From Paucibacter sp. KCTC 42545 (lineage in GTDB: Bacteria > Pseudomonadota > Gammaproteobacteria > Burkholderiales > Burkholderiaceae_C): a stretch of 64,000 bases of DNA. The translations under genes and the position numbers were made by a program. The notes below the pieces were generated by a model. It saw only the letters and a program-made list of their open reading frames with translations, did no database searches and was not told the DNA's origin. Below are positions 25,765 through 33,333 of the stretch, piece by piece (the first letter of the stretch is position 1; each line of letters starts with the position of its first letter). Where the stretch lies: positions 1,550,001-1,614,000 of the forward strand of contig NZ_CP013692.1 of the NCBI RefSeq assembly GCF_001477625.1. Direction: 5' to 3'.

Positions 25765-26211
25765 TCAGGGCGCCTTGCTGTCGTTGCTCGCACCACTGCG
25801 CACGGCCAGGCCCACGCGTTGGATGCCAGCGGTTTGCAGCACGTCCATGACCTTGACCACGGCCTCGTACTTGACGCTCTTGTCGGCCGAGATCACCACG
25901 GGCGTGCTGGCCTCGCCGGCTTGCGCGCTCTTGACGCGGTCGGCCAGGTGGTTGAGCTTAATGCCTTCGGCCTCTTCTTTGTCGAGCTTGAGCTTGAGCT
26001 TCTCGTCGGCGCCCACGATCACATGGATCACATGCTCGGGTTGAGCGCGGCTCTTGCCCACGCTGGGCAAGTCCACCAGGCCGGTGGTGATGAGCGGGGC
26101 GCTGACCATGAAGATGATCAGCAGCACCAACATCACATCGATGAAGGGCACCATATTGATTTCATTGATGGTGCGGCGGCGGCGTGAGCCGCGCGAGCTG
26201 ATGGCGGCCAT
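25765..26211 (-). CDS. tolR: Tol-Pal system protein TolR
   Basis: A 148-residue ExbD/TolR family protein with one membrane helix (INMVPFIDVMLVLLIIFMVSAPL, about 19-41). It contains the essential channel Asp (FIDVMLVLL) and a periplasmic domain (LKLDKEEAEG ... VVISADKSVKYEAVVKVMDVLQTAG). It forms the proton-driven motor with TolQ. It starts 3 bases after the tolQ stop and precedes tolA. Confidence 0.92.
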   Translation of the reverse strand: MAAISSRGSRRRRTINEINMVPFIDVMLVLLIIFMVSAPLITTGLVDLPSVGKSRAQPEHVIHVIVGADEKLKLKLDKEEAEGIKLNHLADRVKSAQAGEASTPVVISADKSVKYEAVVKVMDVLQTAGIQRVGLAVRSGASNDSKAP

Positions 26212-26214
26212 GGC

Positions 26215-26916
26215 TTAGCGGCTGTGGCTGGCTGCGCCGGCCGGGGGCTGGCTGGCGTTGCGCTGCAAGATATTGCTGAACTCTTCGATGAAGGATTCCA
26301 GCGTGATGGCGCTGCGGTCGATTTGGCGCGCGAAGCGGTTGTAAGCCAGCACGGCCGGGATGGCGGCGAACAGGCCGATGGCCGTGGCCACCAGGGCTTC
26401 GGCAATGCCGGGCGCCACCGTGGCCAGGGTCACCTGGGTCAGATTGGACAGGCCGACGAAGGCATGCATGATGCCCCAGATGGTGCCGAACAAGCCCACA
26501 TAGGGCGAGACCGAACCCACCGAGGCCAGGAAGGAGAGATTGCTTTCCATCGCATCGAGCTCACGCTGGAAGCTTGCGCGCATGGCGCGGCGGGCGCCGT
26601 CCAGTAAGGCATTGGGTTCGGTGACACGGCGCTCACGCAGCTTCAAGAACTCGCGCATGCCGGAGGCGAAGATGCGCTCCAGCGGCGCGCCGTCGGTGCG
26701 GTTGGAGACACCGCTGTAGAGTTCGTTGAGGTTTTTGCCGGACCAGAATTCCTGCTCGAAATCCTCGTTGCCCTTGTTGATGCGGTTGATGGAAATCAGC
26801 TTGCTGAAGATCACGCTCCAACTGGCCAGGGACATCAGCAAGAGCGCAGTAATGACCAGCTGGACGGCCAGGCTGGCATGCAGGATCAGGGCAACAATGG
26901 AAAGGTCTTGGTTCAT
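26215..26916 (-). CDS. tolQ: Tol-Pal system protein TolQ
   Basis: A 233-residue MotA/TolQ/ExbB family protein with three membrane helices (about 13-35, 135-160, 170-195). The family-typical segments LSFLASVGSVSPYVGLFGTIWGIMHAF and VAPGIAEALVATAIGLFAAIPAVLAYN are intact. Its ATG overlaps the ybgC stop (ATGA). It forms the stator-like proton channel with TolR. Confidence 0.93.
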   Translation of the reverse strand: MNQDLSIVALILHASLAVQLVITALLLMSLASWSVIFSKLISINRINKGNEDFEQEFWSGKNLNELYSGVSNRTDGAPLERIFASGMREFLKLRERRVTEPNALLDGARRAMRASFQRELDAMESNLSFLASVGSVSPYVGLFGTIWGIMHAFVGLSNLTQVTLATVAPGIAEALVATAIGLFAAIPAVLAYNRFARQIDRSAITLESFIEEFSNILQRNASQPPAGAASHSR

Positions 26917-27347
26917 TTTTGCTCGACAAGCGCCGCAAACAAGGCGGCAGGAATACGGGTGGGTTTGAAGTCTTGGCTTTGGCCCTTGCTGGCCACAATG
27001 TCGCTGGCTACACAGCCGATGCGAATCTCGCCTTCGCTCAGCAGCGTGTCAGCGCGCCAAGCTTGCTGGAACAGCACCATGCTGGCGCGGCCCAGTTCGT
27101 GAATCTCGACCGTGATGGTCAGCCAATCATCCAGGCGCGCGGGGCGCAGGTAGCGCACCTGCGTGCTGCTGACGATGAACATGGCGCCCTCTGCGTGGCG
27201 CATGGCTTCTTGCTCGAAGCCGAGGGCGCGCAGCCATTCGGTGCGGGCACGCTCGAAAAACTTCAGGTAGTTGGCGTAAAACACGACGCCGCCGGCGTCC
27301 GTGTCTTCCCAATAAATTCTGATGGAATGCTTGTACGCGGTCGTCAT
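26913..27347 (-). CDS. ybgC: YbgC-type acyl-CoA thioesterase of the tol operon
   Basis: A 144-residue hotdog-fold protein with the 4HBT/YbgC signature IYWEDTDAGGVVFYANYLKFFERARTEWL (about 10-38), including the catalytic Asp. Members hydrolyse short acyl-CoA or acyl-ACP and are conserved in front of tolQ. It overlaps both the aminotransferase stop (ATGA) and the tolQ start, so translation of the whole series is coupled. Confidence 0.92.
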   Translation of the reverse strand: MTTAYKHSIRIYWEDTDAGGVVFYANYLKFFERARTEWLRALGFEQEAMRHAEGAMFIVSSTQVRYLRPARLDDWLTITVEIHELGRASMVLFQQAWRADTLLSEGEIRIGCVASDIVASKGQSQDFKPTRIPAALFAALVEQK

Positions 27348-28537
27348 GGGCGGCGGGGGCGCAGCACCTCGCTCAGGCGCGCCACGGTGGCTTGCAAATC
27401 TTCCAGGCTGCTGGCGAAGGACAGGCGTAGCCAGCGCTCGGCGCCGATGCGGCCGAAATCGCGCCCGGGGGTGAGGGCGATTTGCGCGCTGTGCATCAGC
27501 TCAAAGGCGAAGTCCCAGGCATTGGGGTGCAGATCGCTGCAGTCCATCCACACATAGAAGGCGCCATCGGGCACGACCGGCACTTTGAAGCCCAGGGCTT
27601 GCAGGGCCGGCACGATGAAGTCGCGGCGTTCGCGCAGCAACTCGCGGCGACGCTCGAACTCGGCGATGGATGCGGGTTCAAACGCGGCCAAAGCGGCGTG
27701 CTGGGCGATGGTGGAAGGGCAGATGAAGAGGTTTTGCGCCAGCTTTTCTATGGGCGCCACCAAGTCCGGCGGCAGCACCAGCCAGCCCAGGCGCCAGCCG
27801 GTCATGCCGAAGTATTTGGAAAAGCTGTTGACCGAGATCACGTCCTCGCCCAGCGCCAGGGCCGAGCCGGCAAAGCGCGGGTCGTAGCTCAGGCCCAGGT
27901 AGATCTCATCGACGATGCTGATACCGCCGTGGGCACGCACCGTCTCGACGATGGCGCGCAACTCGGCCGGCTCGATCGAGGTGCCGGTGGGGTTGCTGGG
28001 CGAGGCCAGCACCACGCCGCGAGTCTGCGGCCCCCAGGCGGCGCTGACTTGCGCGCTGCTGGGTTGAAAGCGTTGTTCGGGTCCGGTGGGCAGCAGCACG
28101 GCGCGGGCATCCGCTGCGGCCACAAAATGGCGGTTGCAGGGGTAGCAAGGGTCGGGCATCAGCACTTCGTCGCCGCGCTCGAACAAGGCCAGGCAGGCCA
28201 GTTGCAAGGCGGCCGAGGCGCCAGCGGTGATGACGATGCGCTCGGCCGCAATGCTCAGGCCGAAGTGCTGCTGGTACCAGGCCGCCAAGGCCTCGCGCAA
28301 TGCGGGCAAGCCGGTGGCGGCGGTGTACTGGGTCAGGCCTTGGCTGATGCAGGCCTGTGCCGCGGCTTGCACCGCTGGCGCGGCACCGAAGTCAGGCTCA
28401 CCGATGTTCAGGTAAATCATGGGCCGGCCACCCTGGGCCGGGTCGCACAAAGGCCCGCGAGCGATCTCGCTGGCGGCCTTGGCACATTCCATGACGTAAA
28501 ATGGTTCAATAAAACGTAAACGTTCAGCCAGCTTCAA
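27344..28537 (-). CDS. PLP-dependent aminotransferase (class I/II) with element-derived 5' end
   Basis: A protein of about 397 residues of fold-type I: IYLNIGEPDFG near the N-terminus, the ASNPTGT-like ASPSNPTGTSI, IVDEIYLGLSYDP, the PLP-lysine motif VNSFSKYFGMTGWRLGW (Lys about 236) and WLRLSFA at the end. The start is TTG at 28537, followed by KLAERLRFIEPFYVMECAKA. The codons before the FYV triplet belong to the integrated element: the native start, MKLAARLDHIEPFYV, is stranded at 36911-36953. Only three of these residues differ from native. Substrate is not determinable. The gene precedes ybgC-tolQRA with a 4-base overlap. Confidence 0.85.
   Translation of the reverse strand: MKLAERLRFIEPFYVMECAKAASEIARGPLCDPAQGGRPMIYLNIGEPDFGAAPAVQAAAQACISQGLTQYTAATGLPALREALAAWYQQHFGLSIAAERIVITAGASAALQLACLALFERGDEVLMPDPCYPCNRHFVAAADARAVLLPTGPEQRFQPSSAQVSAAWGPQTRGVVLASPSNPTGTSIEPAELRAIVETVRAHGGISIVDEIYLGLSYDPRFAGSALALGEDVISVNSFSKYFGMTGWRLGWLVLPPDLVAPIEKLAQNLFICPSTIAQHAALAAFEPASIAEFERRRELLRERRDFIVPALQALGFKVPVVPDGAFYVWMDCSDLHPNAWDFAFELMHSAQIALTPGRDFGRIGAERWLRLSFASSLEDLQATVARLSEVLRPRRP
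28494..28501 (+). other. attL core of the serine-recombinase element
   Basis: ACGTAAAA, followed by TGG, at the junction of the chromosomal aminotransferase body (left) and the element (right). The same octamer followed by GGG is at 36910-36917. On the minus strand the core encodes Phe-Tyr-Val of the conserved IEPFYVME segment. Inside the element, 5 bases away, lies the arm CAATAAAACGTA (28507-28518), the inverse of 36887-36898. Confidence 0.8.
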
Positions 28538-28564
28538 ATTCCGTACCTGTGAGGTGGGCAACAC

Positions 28565-30181
28565 ATGTCAAACATAGCAATTTCGTACGCTCGATTCAGC
28601 TCTTCAGCGCAAAGCGAGGGTTCTTCATTGATCCGGCAGGTAGAGAAAGCGGAAGCGTACGCCGCAGCCAACGGCTTGGTCATAGACCGTGCGTTGAGCT
28701 TTAGGGATTTGGGCGTTTCAGCTTGGGACAAAACGAACGTCAACAAAGGTGCGTTGAGCCTGTTTTTGCAGGCGATTCAGGCGGGAAAGGTCCCAAGTGG
28801 TGCAACCCTGATTATAGAAAGCTTCGATAGGCTTTCTCGGGCCACCCCGCGTGAAGCCCTGAATATCTTTATGACCATCGTGGAAGCTGGTCTGAACTTG
28901 GTCACGCTGACCGATCCGCCAAAGAAGTTCTCCACAGCCAGCATTGACCAAAACATGTTCCAGCTTTTCGAAGCGCTGATGGAAATGAACCGGGCCAACG
29001 CTGAGAGCAACTTGAAGTCAGACCGGTTGTGTGACTCATGGGAGCGGAGAAGGCAGCTTGCCGTTACGGAAAAGAAGCCAATGACGGGCATGGTGCCGAT
29101 GTGGATCAACGTGGACGGACCACCGAGGAACAGAACTTACAGCCTCAACACTGAGCGTGTAGAGGTCATCAAGCGAATCGTCAAGCTGGCAATGGACGGT
29201 GCTGGCAATCACAGCATCGTGAACCTTTTGAACCAAGACACACCGCCTTGGTCACGGTCCCAGAAGGAAGACGATAAACGGACTGAAAACGGTACGGAAC
29301 ATCACTGGCAACCGTCATACATCCAAAAGGTGCTGATCAATCCTGCCCTGTACGGTGGCATCAAGGTCAAGGGTGTTGATGAGGTCATTCCAGGCTTCTA
29401 CCCACCAGTCATTAGCTACGACGAGTTCGTGTTCTTGCAGTCAAAACGAGCAACACGGGCCAAGGGCAAAGCATCAACGCGCAAGGGCAAAACGGTCACG
29501 AACTTGTTCAGCGGTTTGCTCACATGCGGGTACTGCAATTCAGCGATGCACATTGGGAGCTACACATCCACGAAGACCAAGATTCAGACCAAGTACTTCG
29601 GATGCTACGGCGCGAGAACTGGCAGCACCGAGTGCCGGATGCATGGCTGGTCGATTGATGAGTTCGAAAAGGACATGTTGTTCTGGCTGACCAACATCGA
29701 CTTTGCCAAGGTCATCGGTGCCAAAGACGCGTCGGACATGGATGCTGCACGGAGTGCTTTGGCGACCTTGGCCGCAAAGGTCAGCTCATTGAATTCAAAG
29801 ATCACCAACATTCAAGAGTCCATTGCGGAAGGTGCGAAAGGCATGGTGAAGCTCTTGAATCAAGCAATTGACGATCTTGAAGCTGCTGAAAAGTTGCACG
29901 CTGAACAAGAGCGCAAAGTGCATGCGATGGTGTCTCGGGGTAGCTCGGTTGCATCCGTTCCGCAAGGGTGGTTGGTCTTGTTTAGGGCCTTGAGAGACAC
30001 CACCGATGAGGTCCAGTTGCGTGTGCTGCGGGAGAAGATTTCAACGGAAATCCATCAAGTAGTTGAGCGCATCGAAATGTTCCCGATGGGCCGAGATGCG
30101 AAGGAAACCGCTGAACAGCGGTACGCCAACATTCACTTTGTCGGTGGCGAATCACGCGTCATCGAAGCACCTGAGTGCTGA
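28565..30181 (+). CDS. Large serine recombinase (integrase of the element)
   Basis: A 538-residue protein with an N-terminal resolvase domain (ISYARFSSSAQSEGSSLIRQVEKAEAY, with the catalytic Ser expected in RFSSS at about 10-14; IIESFDRLSRATP, about 80-92). A recombinase domain follows (about 170-300), then a zinc ribbon (LLTCGYCNSAMH ... YFGCYGARTGSTEC, about 318-360) and a C-terminal coiled coil (ALATLAAKVSSLNSKITNIQES). These are the parts of a site-specific integrase that recombines short att sites. ATG at 28565 has a GAGGTG site. Its start is 27 bases from the divergent aminotransferase start, next to attL. All parts look intact. Confidence 0.9.
   Translation: MSNIAISYARFSSSAQSEGSSLIRQVEKAEAYAAANGLVIDRALSFRDLGVSAWDKTNVNKGALSLFLQAIQAGKVPSGATLIIESFDRLSRATPREALNIFMTIVEAGLNLVTLTDPPKKFSTASIDQNMFQLFEALMEMNRANAESNLKSDRLCDSWERRRQLAVTEKKPMTGMVPMWINVDGPPRNRTYSLNTERVEVIKRIVKLAMDGAGNHSIVNLLNQDTPPWSRSQKEDDKRTENGTEHHWQPSYIQKVLINPALYGGIKVKGVDEVIPGFYPPVISYDEFVFLQSKRATRAKGKASTRKGKTVTNLFSGLLTCGYCNSAMHIGSYTSTKTKIQTKYFGCYGARTGSTECRMHGWSIDEFEKDMLFWLTNIDFAKVIGAKDASDMDAARSALATLAAKVSSLNSKITNIQESIAEGAKGMVKLLNQAIDDLEAAEKLHAEQERKVHAMVSRGSSVASVPQGWLVLFRALRDTTDEVQLRVLREKISTEIHQVVERIEMFPMGRDAKETAEQRYANIHFVGGESRVIEAPEC
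30152..30181 (+). repeat. Direct repeat copy 1 (3' end of recombinase gene)
   Basis: The last 30 bases of the recombinase gene, from TCACGCGTCATCG to the stop codon, recur at 30913-30942 with a single mismatch (TCACACGTCATCG). The stop codon is included in both copies. The 731 bases between them hold one minus-strand gene. Confidence 0.85.
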
Positions 30182-30201
30182 TATGCGGTGATTGGACGGG
30201 T

Positions 30202-30855
30202 CTAGGTTGCCAGATCAGTGACTCCACCCGGAGCAGGTGCCGCTAGAAAAGCATGAGTCTTCCCGTCAACTGGGTGAACCATTTGAACAAGCCAAACAGA
30301 ACCGTCCAGCAGTCGGATGTAATGATGATCGAGTAAGCGCTGTAGGCGCTGAACCCACTCAGCTATTGACTTCCCGGTATCCAGATGCCATGCCCCTGGT
30401 CTATAGGGGTTCCACGTGTGCAAGACTTCGCTGCTCAGGTCGTAAAGCGTCTCAAGCTCATCACAGGTAAGAAACCCGTCTTCCACATCCGCCAGTTGCT
30501 TGACCCCATTGGAATTGGCATGTTCTGGAAACAGCACGGGCTTTGGATAGAAGTCCTCATTCAGCGCGGCTATGCGTTTGATGAGGTTCTTTAGCTTCCA
30601 ATTGGTGGCGAAGTCCTTATGCGCATCAGCGTACGCGTCTTTGTTGGCCACAAGCCAGGAGAACACCAGTTGCTCAAGACTCTTGCGCAAGAAGAGGAAC
30701 ACCACCTCTGTGTCCCACGGCTCACTCTTCATTGGGGAATGACCCACAACAATTATCTTGTTGATCCGATTGATACGGGCCTTGATGTCATCCATGTAGG
30801 TGCAATACAAGGAAATTGGCGCAATTTTGTGTCCCGGTGATAGCTTGTTGACCAT
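30202..30855 (-). CDS. Unknown cargo protein between repeated recombinase tails
   Basis: A 217-residue soluble protein with no signal peptide and no family I recognise. Visible parts: an N-terminal helix (MDDIKARINRINKIIVVG), a helical segment (VVFLFLRKSLEQLVFSWLVANKDAY), and a C-terminal half with CDELETLYDLSSEVLHTWNPYRPG and HHYIRLLDGSVWLVQMVHPVDGKTHAFL. GC is about 50 percent, below the chromosome. It is convergent with the recombinase gene and sits wholly inside the unit bounded by the 30-bp direct repeats. An accessory or defence role is possible but not shown by the sequence. Confidence 0.7.
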   Translation of the reverse strand: MVNKLSPGHKIAPISLYCTYMDDIKARINRINKIIVVGHSPMKSEPWDTEVVFLFLRKSLEQLVFSWLVANKDAYADAHKDFATNWKLKNLIKRIAALNEDFYPKPVLFPEHANSNGVKQLADVEDGFLTCDELETLYDLSSEVLHTWNPYRPGAWHLDTGKSIAEWVQRLQRLLDHHYIRLLDGSVWLVQMVHPVDGKTHAFLAAPAPGGVTDLAT

Positions 30856-31126
30856 TTTTCCTTCCCTCCCAGAATGTGCACTGATGGTGCCACATCGGTG
30901 GCAGGAAGCACTTCACACGTCATCGAAGCACCTGAGTGCTGAGTTCCTGCGCGTAGAGTGCGCGAACAGTTAACTTGAGCGGCTACTAGCCGACCTAACG
31001 GCTAAACTGTGATGAACTTCTGGAGGCGCGATTGCGTTGCGGCCCCTGGCAGTACTCTGCGCCAATGGGCGCCATACAGGACGTTAGGCATACTGGCTTT
31101 CCGTTCACCTTTAGGGAGACTTCAAC
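30856..31126. other. Non-coding stretch with second tail repeat (271 bases)
   Basis: Apart from the repeat at 30913-30942, this interval holds a small hairpin (CGGCT ACT AGCCG near 30980-30992) and an inverted pair CCTAACG/CGTTAGG (30994 and 31082). The start of the next gene has a GGGAG ribosome site at its right edge. No convincing open frame was found. Confidence 0.6.
30913..30942 (+). repeat. Direct repeat copy 2 (orphan recombinase tail)
   Basis: A second copy of the final 30 bases of the recombinase gene, one mismatch from 30152-30181, with no recombinase sequence before it. It suggests that the block 30182-30942 was added next to the recombinase gene by an event that duplicated or restored its tail. 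Confidence 0.85.
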
Positions 31127-31438
31127 GTGAGTTTTCGACTCTTTTCCACGGCATTGGTTACAGCACTTGCGTTCACTTCCATGTTGGCCCAAGCACATGA
31201 ACTGATTGTGAAGGTTGAGCCCGCCGACCGGAGCGGCAATGTGAGCCAAGCTCTTAATGAACAAAAGGTAGCGCTCTCTGAGCAGAATACAAACCTGTCG
31301 GAGCTGAAGGCGGTGCTGAAAAATCAGCGTGAGCTTCTGGCAGAGCAAAAGTCTCTGCTTGCGGAGCAGGGCAAAACCCTGTCAATACAGCGAACCGAGC
31401 TTTCCAAGTCACGAAGCTCAAAGGCGGATACGCCGTAA
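31127..31438 (+). CDS. Small exported coiled-coil protein
   Basis: A 103-residue protein with a GTG start behind a GGGAG site. Residues 1-23 are a signal peptide (LFSTALVTALAFTSMLAQA). The mature part is almost all heptad-like Leu/Glu/Gln sequence (LNEQKVALSEQNTNLSELKAVL ...), predicting a coiled coil. Family unknown. The next gene's original ATG (31446) follows its stop by 7 bases, so the two were one operon before the insertion sequence entered. Confidence 0.65.
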   Translation: MSFRLFSTALVTALAFTSMLAQAHELIVKVEPADRSGNVSQALNEQKVALSEQNTNLSELKAVLKNQRELLAEQKSLLAEQGKTLSIQRTELSKSRSSKADTP

Positions 31439-31517
31439 TTGGCAAATGGCTATGTGACCTTGTCCCCAAAAAACGGAGTTCTTAGCTCGTGATGAAATCA
31501 GAGCGAGGAACGATGAA

Positions 31518-31841
31518 ATGAGTCAGCAAAAGCAGGTGCGTGGCAAGTACACGCTGGAGTTCAAGATGGAGGCGGTTCGCCTGGTCAAGGGCGGGCAGTC
31601 GGCCGCGGTGACGGCGCAGATTTTGGGCATACCCAAGGCCAGTCTGAGCAACTGGGTACGGCTCAGCGAGGACGGGAAGTTGAGCGGAGCCGGCGACAAG
31701 CCTGTGACGCCTGAGCAGATGGAGTTAGCGCGCTTGAGGGCCGAATTGGCTCGGATGACGATGGAGCGAGACATCGCAAAAAAAGCGGCGGCGTACTTTG
31801 CGCAGGATCTTCTGCAAGGTACGCCTGGATTCAAGAAATGA
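31518..31841 (+). CDS. IS3-family transposase OrfA
   Basis: A 107-residue protein with a helix-turn-helix of the HTH_Tnp_1 type (YTLEFKMEAVRLVKGGQSAAVTAQILGIPKASLSNWVRL) and a C-terminal leucine zipper-like helix (ELARLRAELARMTMERDIAKKAAAYF). The run of seven A at 31778-31784 falls in frame as an A-AAA-AAA slippery heptamer. The -1 frame is open from there into orfB, so a fused OrfAB transposase can be made. Confidence 0.9.
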   Translation: MSQQKQVRGKYTLEFKMEAVRLVKGGQSAAVTAQILGIPKASLSNWVRLSEDGKLSGAGDKPVTPEQMELARLRAELARMTMERDIAKKAAAYFAQDLLQGTPGFKK

Positions 31842-32713
31842 AGACTCAGTGGCCGGTTAGCCTGAGCTGCAAGGTCCTGGATGTGAGCGTGAGCGGCTAT
31901 TTCGAACACCAGAAGGCCAAGGCCGCCAGAAGGCCCAGCAAGGCCGCCACGCCGCGTTTGAGCGATGAAGCGGTGCTGACCCACATCCGCGCAGTCCATG
32001 GCGAAGTGGGTCAGGAGTACGGCTGGCCTCGCATGGCCAAGGAGCTGGTTGCGCGTGGACATCGAGTGGGCAAGGAACGGGTGCGCAAGTTGATGCAGCG
32101 TCACGGGATTCGTGCGCGCGGCCAGCGCAAATTTGTTGTGACCACGGACAGCAAGCACAGCCTGCCGGTGGCGCCAAATCTGCTGCGGCGGGACTTTAAG
32201 GCGCAGGCTCCGAATCAGAAGTGGACCAGTGACATCACCTACATCGAGACGGCTGAAGGCTGGCTCTATCTGGCGGCGGTCGTCGACCTGCACAGCCGGC
32301 AAGTGGTGGGCTGGAGCATGCAGGACCATATGCAAACCAGCCTGATCACGGACGCCCTGCGCATGGCCTGGTTTCGGCGTCGACCGGCGCCTGGGCTGAT
32401 TTTCCACAGCGACCGCGGAAGCCAGTATTGCAGCCGAGAATTTCAAGGCGACTTGAAGAAATTCGGCATGCGCTCATCGATGAGCGGCAAGGGTGATTGC
32501 TGGGACAATGCGCCGACGGAGAGCCTGTGGGGGCGACTGAAAGTGGGCCGGCTACACGGTCAGAAGTTCAGCACAAAACGGCAGGCCAAGGATGAAGTGA
32601 TTGCCTGGTTGACCTTCTACAACCACAGTCGAATTCACTCGACCCTGGGCTACGTCAGCCCCATGACGTTTGAGAAAAACTGGCACGCGGCCCAGCAGGA
32701 TAAAGCCGCGTAA
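31838..32713 (+). CDS. IS3-family transposase OrfB (integrase core)
   Basis: A 291-residue protein with an HTH_21 region (HIRAVHGEVGQEYGWPRMAKEL) and an rve DDE domain: NQKWTSDITYIETAEGWLYLAAVVDLHSR (first Asp), LIFHSDRGSQYCS (second Asp) and CWDNAPTESLWGRLK (Glu). It overlaps orfA by 4 bases and lies in the -1 frame relative to it. All catalytic residues are present, so the copy may be active. Confidence 0.92.
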   Translation: MKTQWPVSLSCKVLDVSVSGYFEHQKAKAARRPSKAATPRLSDEAVLTHIRAVHGEVGQEYGWPRMAKELVARGHRVGKERVRKLMQRHGIRARGQRKFVVTTDSKHSLPVAPNLLRRDFKAQAPNQKWTSDITYIETAEGWLYLAAVVDLHSRQVVGWSMQDHMQTSLITDALRMAWFRRRPAPGLIFHSDRGSQYCSREFQGDLKKFGMRSSMSGKGDCWDNAPTESLWGRLKVGRLHGQKFSTKRQAKDEVIAWLTFYNHSRIHSTLGYVSPMTFEKNWHAAQQDKAA

Positions 32714-33144
32714 CAAGGTTGCTAAGAACTCCGGGGAAGAGGGGCAAGGTCAGGCTTTGCACTGGTAACGGCAATCGTGCTGATTTCAAAGCCCGCTGCT
32801 GAACAAGCACCTGTACAGCCACCGTTGACGCCGGAGCAAATTGCCGAGAATGCGCGAGTCGAAGTCCGCTTTCAACGCGTAGTCCGCGCTCTTGAGTCCA
32901 TCAAGAAGTCGGCCAGAAATCCCGCGTCAGTTGCATTTGAAGAAGTGCTGACATCTGACGATGGGTCACTTGTATGCGTTACGTTGAGAGCCGAGAACGG
33001 CTTCAGTGGCGTCAATGTTGAGCATGTGGTTTCCGTTCAAGGTACGGTGATGACCAGCAATGCGAAGTACAACAGCAATTGCACCAAGACCCAGTTGCTG
33101 GACCTCACACACGCTCGTCGTGCGCTTTAAGAGGAACCCACACC

Positions 33145-33315
33145 ATGAGCAACAGAAAGCAGCCCATCGCTATCTTCAAGCGCCACTACTGGGGCAGTCA
33201 TTGCACATTGCCACCAATGTTCAGGCAGATCAAAGACCAGTTAGCGGCACACAATGACAGTGCTGGCAAGGAGCGCGGCAAGAAGACCGAGCGGCCAGAA
33301 GCAAGCTTTGATTGA
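33145..33315 (+). CDS. Small hypothetical protein
   Basis: A 56-residue frame with ATG behind a GAGG site, 14 bases after the split gene's stop. The protein is basic and begins MSNRKQPIAIFKRHYWGSHC. It probably belongs to the same small operon as the two genes upstream. No family recognised; expression is uncertain at this size. Confidence 0.45.
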   Translation: MSNRKQPIAIFKRHYWGSHCTLPPMFRQIKDQLAAHNDSAGKERGKKTERPEASFD

Positions 33316-33333
33316 GCTATGCGGTGTATTGGG

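Larger units (their letters stand above)
31455..32752 (+). mobile_element. IS3-family insertion sequence (1298 bp)
   Basis: Terminal inverted repeats of about 32 bp: TGACCTTG(T/C)CCC at the outer ends and CGGAGTTCTTAGC at the inner ends match between left (31455-31486) and right (32721-32752, inverted). It contains orfA and orfB in the IS3 arrangement. No target duplication is seen: ATG flanks the left end and GGC the right end. The element interrupts an in-frame gene after its third codon. Confidence 0.88.
31446..33130 (+). pseudogene. Membrane-anchored protein gene split by an IS3-family element
   Basis: The gene begins ATG GCT ATG at 31446-31454, is interrupted by the insertion sequence (31455-32752) and continues in the same frame from 32753 as GFALVTAIVLISKPAAEQ to the stop at 33130. 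Joined, it would encode about 129 residues: a short membrane anchor or signal (MAMGFALVTAIVLIS), a Pro-rich linker (PVQPPLTPEQ) and a small domain (VRFQRVVRALESIKKSARNPASVAFEEVL ... CVTLRAENGFSGVNVEHVVS) that resembles small exported proteins of unknown function. A truncated product from GTG 32777 is possible but would lack most of the anchor. Confidence 0.7.

Noticed and set aside
28517..28526. Direct repeat TAAACGTTCA (also at 36901-36910) as the att core
   Set aside because: Using this repeat does not restore the aminotransferase frame as exactly as ACGTAAAA does, and the attP dyad is centred on the latter. It is more likely part of the recombinase binding arms.
28543..28571. Minus-strand promoter for the aminotransferase: TTGACA at 28571-28566
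   Set aside because: The -35 is perfect, but the hexamer 17 bases downstream (AGGTAC) is a poor -10, and the transcript would start almost at the TTG codon.
30964..31010. Possible tRNA or small RNA near the cargo gene
   Set aside because: The short stems do not form a cloverleaf and no conserved tRNA bases were found.
30993..31089. Integron attC-like pair ACCTAAC ... GTTAGGC, 97 bases apart
   Set aside because: The outer 7-mers fit RYYYAAC/GTTRRRY, but the sequence between them does not fold into the paired inner boxes expected of an attC site, and there is no integron integrase nearby.
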